The position numbers were made by a program, and so were the translations under genes. Positions 63,958 through 64,000 of a stretch of DNA of 64,000 bases are shown piece after piece (positions within the stretch are counted from its first letter, which is position 1; each line of letters begins with the position of its first letter). Source of the DNA: Streptomyces sp. NBC_00285 (GTDB taxonomy: Bacteria > Actinomycetota > Actinomycetes > Streptomycetales > Streptomycetaceae); the NCBI RefSeq assembly GCF_036174265.1, contig NZ_CP108055.1, forward strand, positions 7,874,001 through 7,938,000, in the 5' to 3' direction. The notes under the pieces are model-generated. The model was not told where the DNA came from and did no database searches. It worked only from the letters and a program-made list of their open reading frames with translations.

Positions 63958-64000
63958 TCAAGGCCTGACGGGCGGCAAGCCCATGTTCGGCTCCGCTGTT
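63958..64000 (-). CDS. C-terminal tail of an upstream gene, probably the sensor kinase (partial)
   Basis: An open frame enters from base 64000 and ends with TGA at 63960-63958, 14 nt before the CitB-type regulator ATG, giving the last 13 or so residues (AEPNMGLPPVRP). Such regulators are normally downstream of a CitA-type kinase, so this fits, but the tail is too short to prove it. Confidence 0.4.
   Translation of the reverse strand, partial: TAEPNMGLPPVRP

Overview
The window is a stretch of core Streptomyces chromosome. The evidence is GC-rich DNA with strong third-position GC bias, frequent GTG starts, and several proteins recognisable at sequence level: WhiH, HrdB, the class II ribonucleotide reductase NrdJ with NrdR, LexA and RshA. 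From memory, the gene order matches the S. coelicolor SCO578x-SCO5829 region. I see no prophage, IS element, CRISPR array, rRNA or tRNA. The window is therefore mostly conserved backbone with a few accessory pieces: an orphan rutA plus argG, a three-gene siderophore locus, and an efflux/TetR pair.

Layout. 1-5.6 kb: a PAS/GAF/SpoIIE-type phosphatase cut by the left edge, a lone RutA-like monooxygenase, and argG, whose promoter is overlapped by ARG-box-like repeats. 5.8-17.9 kb: housekeeping genes miaB, a small conserved gene, a LigB-like gene, a leftward small-gene pair (acidic protein and MT0933-type antitoxin), miaA, a membrane protein, dapF, rshA, a secreted M1 peptidase and hflX. 18-24.6 kb: a secreted trypsin-like lipoprotein, then an NIS siderophore operon (diaminobutyrate aminotransferase, IucA/IucC synthetase, acyltransferase) with no hydroxylase or decarboxylase. 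24.9-32 kb: DNA metabolism and SOS genes, with a DinG/XPD helicase, lexA carrying a perfect SOS box, and nrdR-nrdJ.

32-41 kb: DUF6215, TerD, a YdbC-like protein, a histidine phosphatase, an ADP-ribosylglycohydrolase, a DHA2 efflux pump with a divergent TetR regulator and two near-identical 20-bp operators, rnhB, and two unknown genes. 41-51 kb: a RecQ helicase with a phosphoribosyltransferase-like tail, a DUF4192 gene overlapping a debranching-enzyme-like gene, an NrtR-like Nudix protein, and an ABC ATPase-permease fusion. 51-58 kb: the developmental regulator whiH behind a WhiG-type promoter, then the principal sigma factor hrdB, a secreted trypsin, a DUF7455 protein and parE (topoisomerase IV). 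58.5-64 kb: a DUF1453 / sensor kinase / LuxR-type regulator operon, a DUF485-acetate symporter pair, and a CitB-type regulator whose kinase probably lies just outside the right edge.

Two themes run across the window. First, about a quarter of the genes have a TANNNT hexamer 6-9 nt before the start codon and no Shine-Dalgarno sequence, which predicts leaderless mRNAs. Second, convergent or terminal gene ends carry long perfect hairpins, 11-24 bp, mostly without U-tracts. I found no clearly new multi-gene system. The best candidates for follow-up are the incomplete siderophore locus, the RecQ-phosphoribosyltransferase fusion, the RshA with an altered synthetase site, the ABC protein with altered catalytic residues, and the palindrome-rich lexA-nrdR interval.
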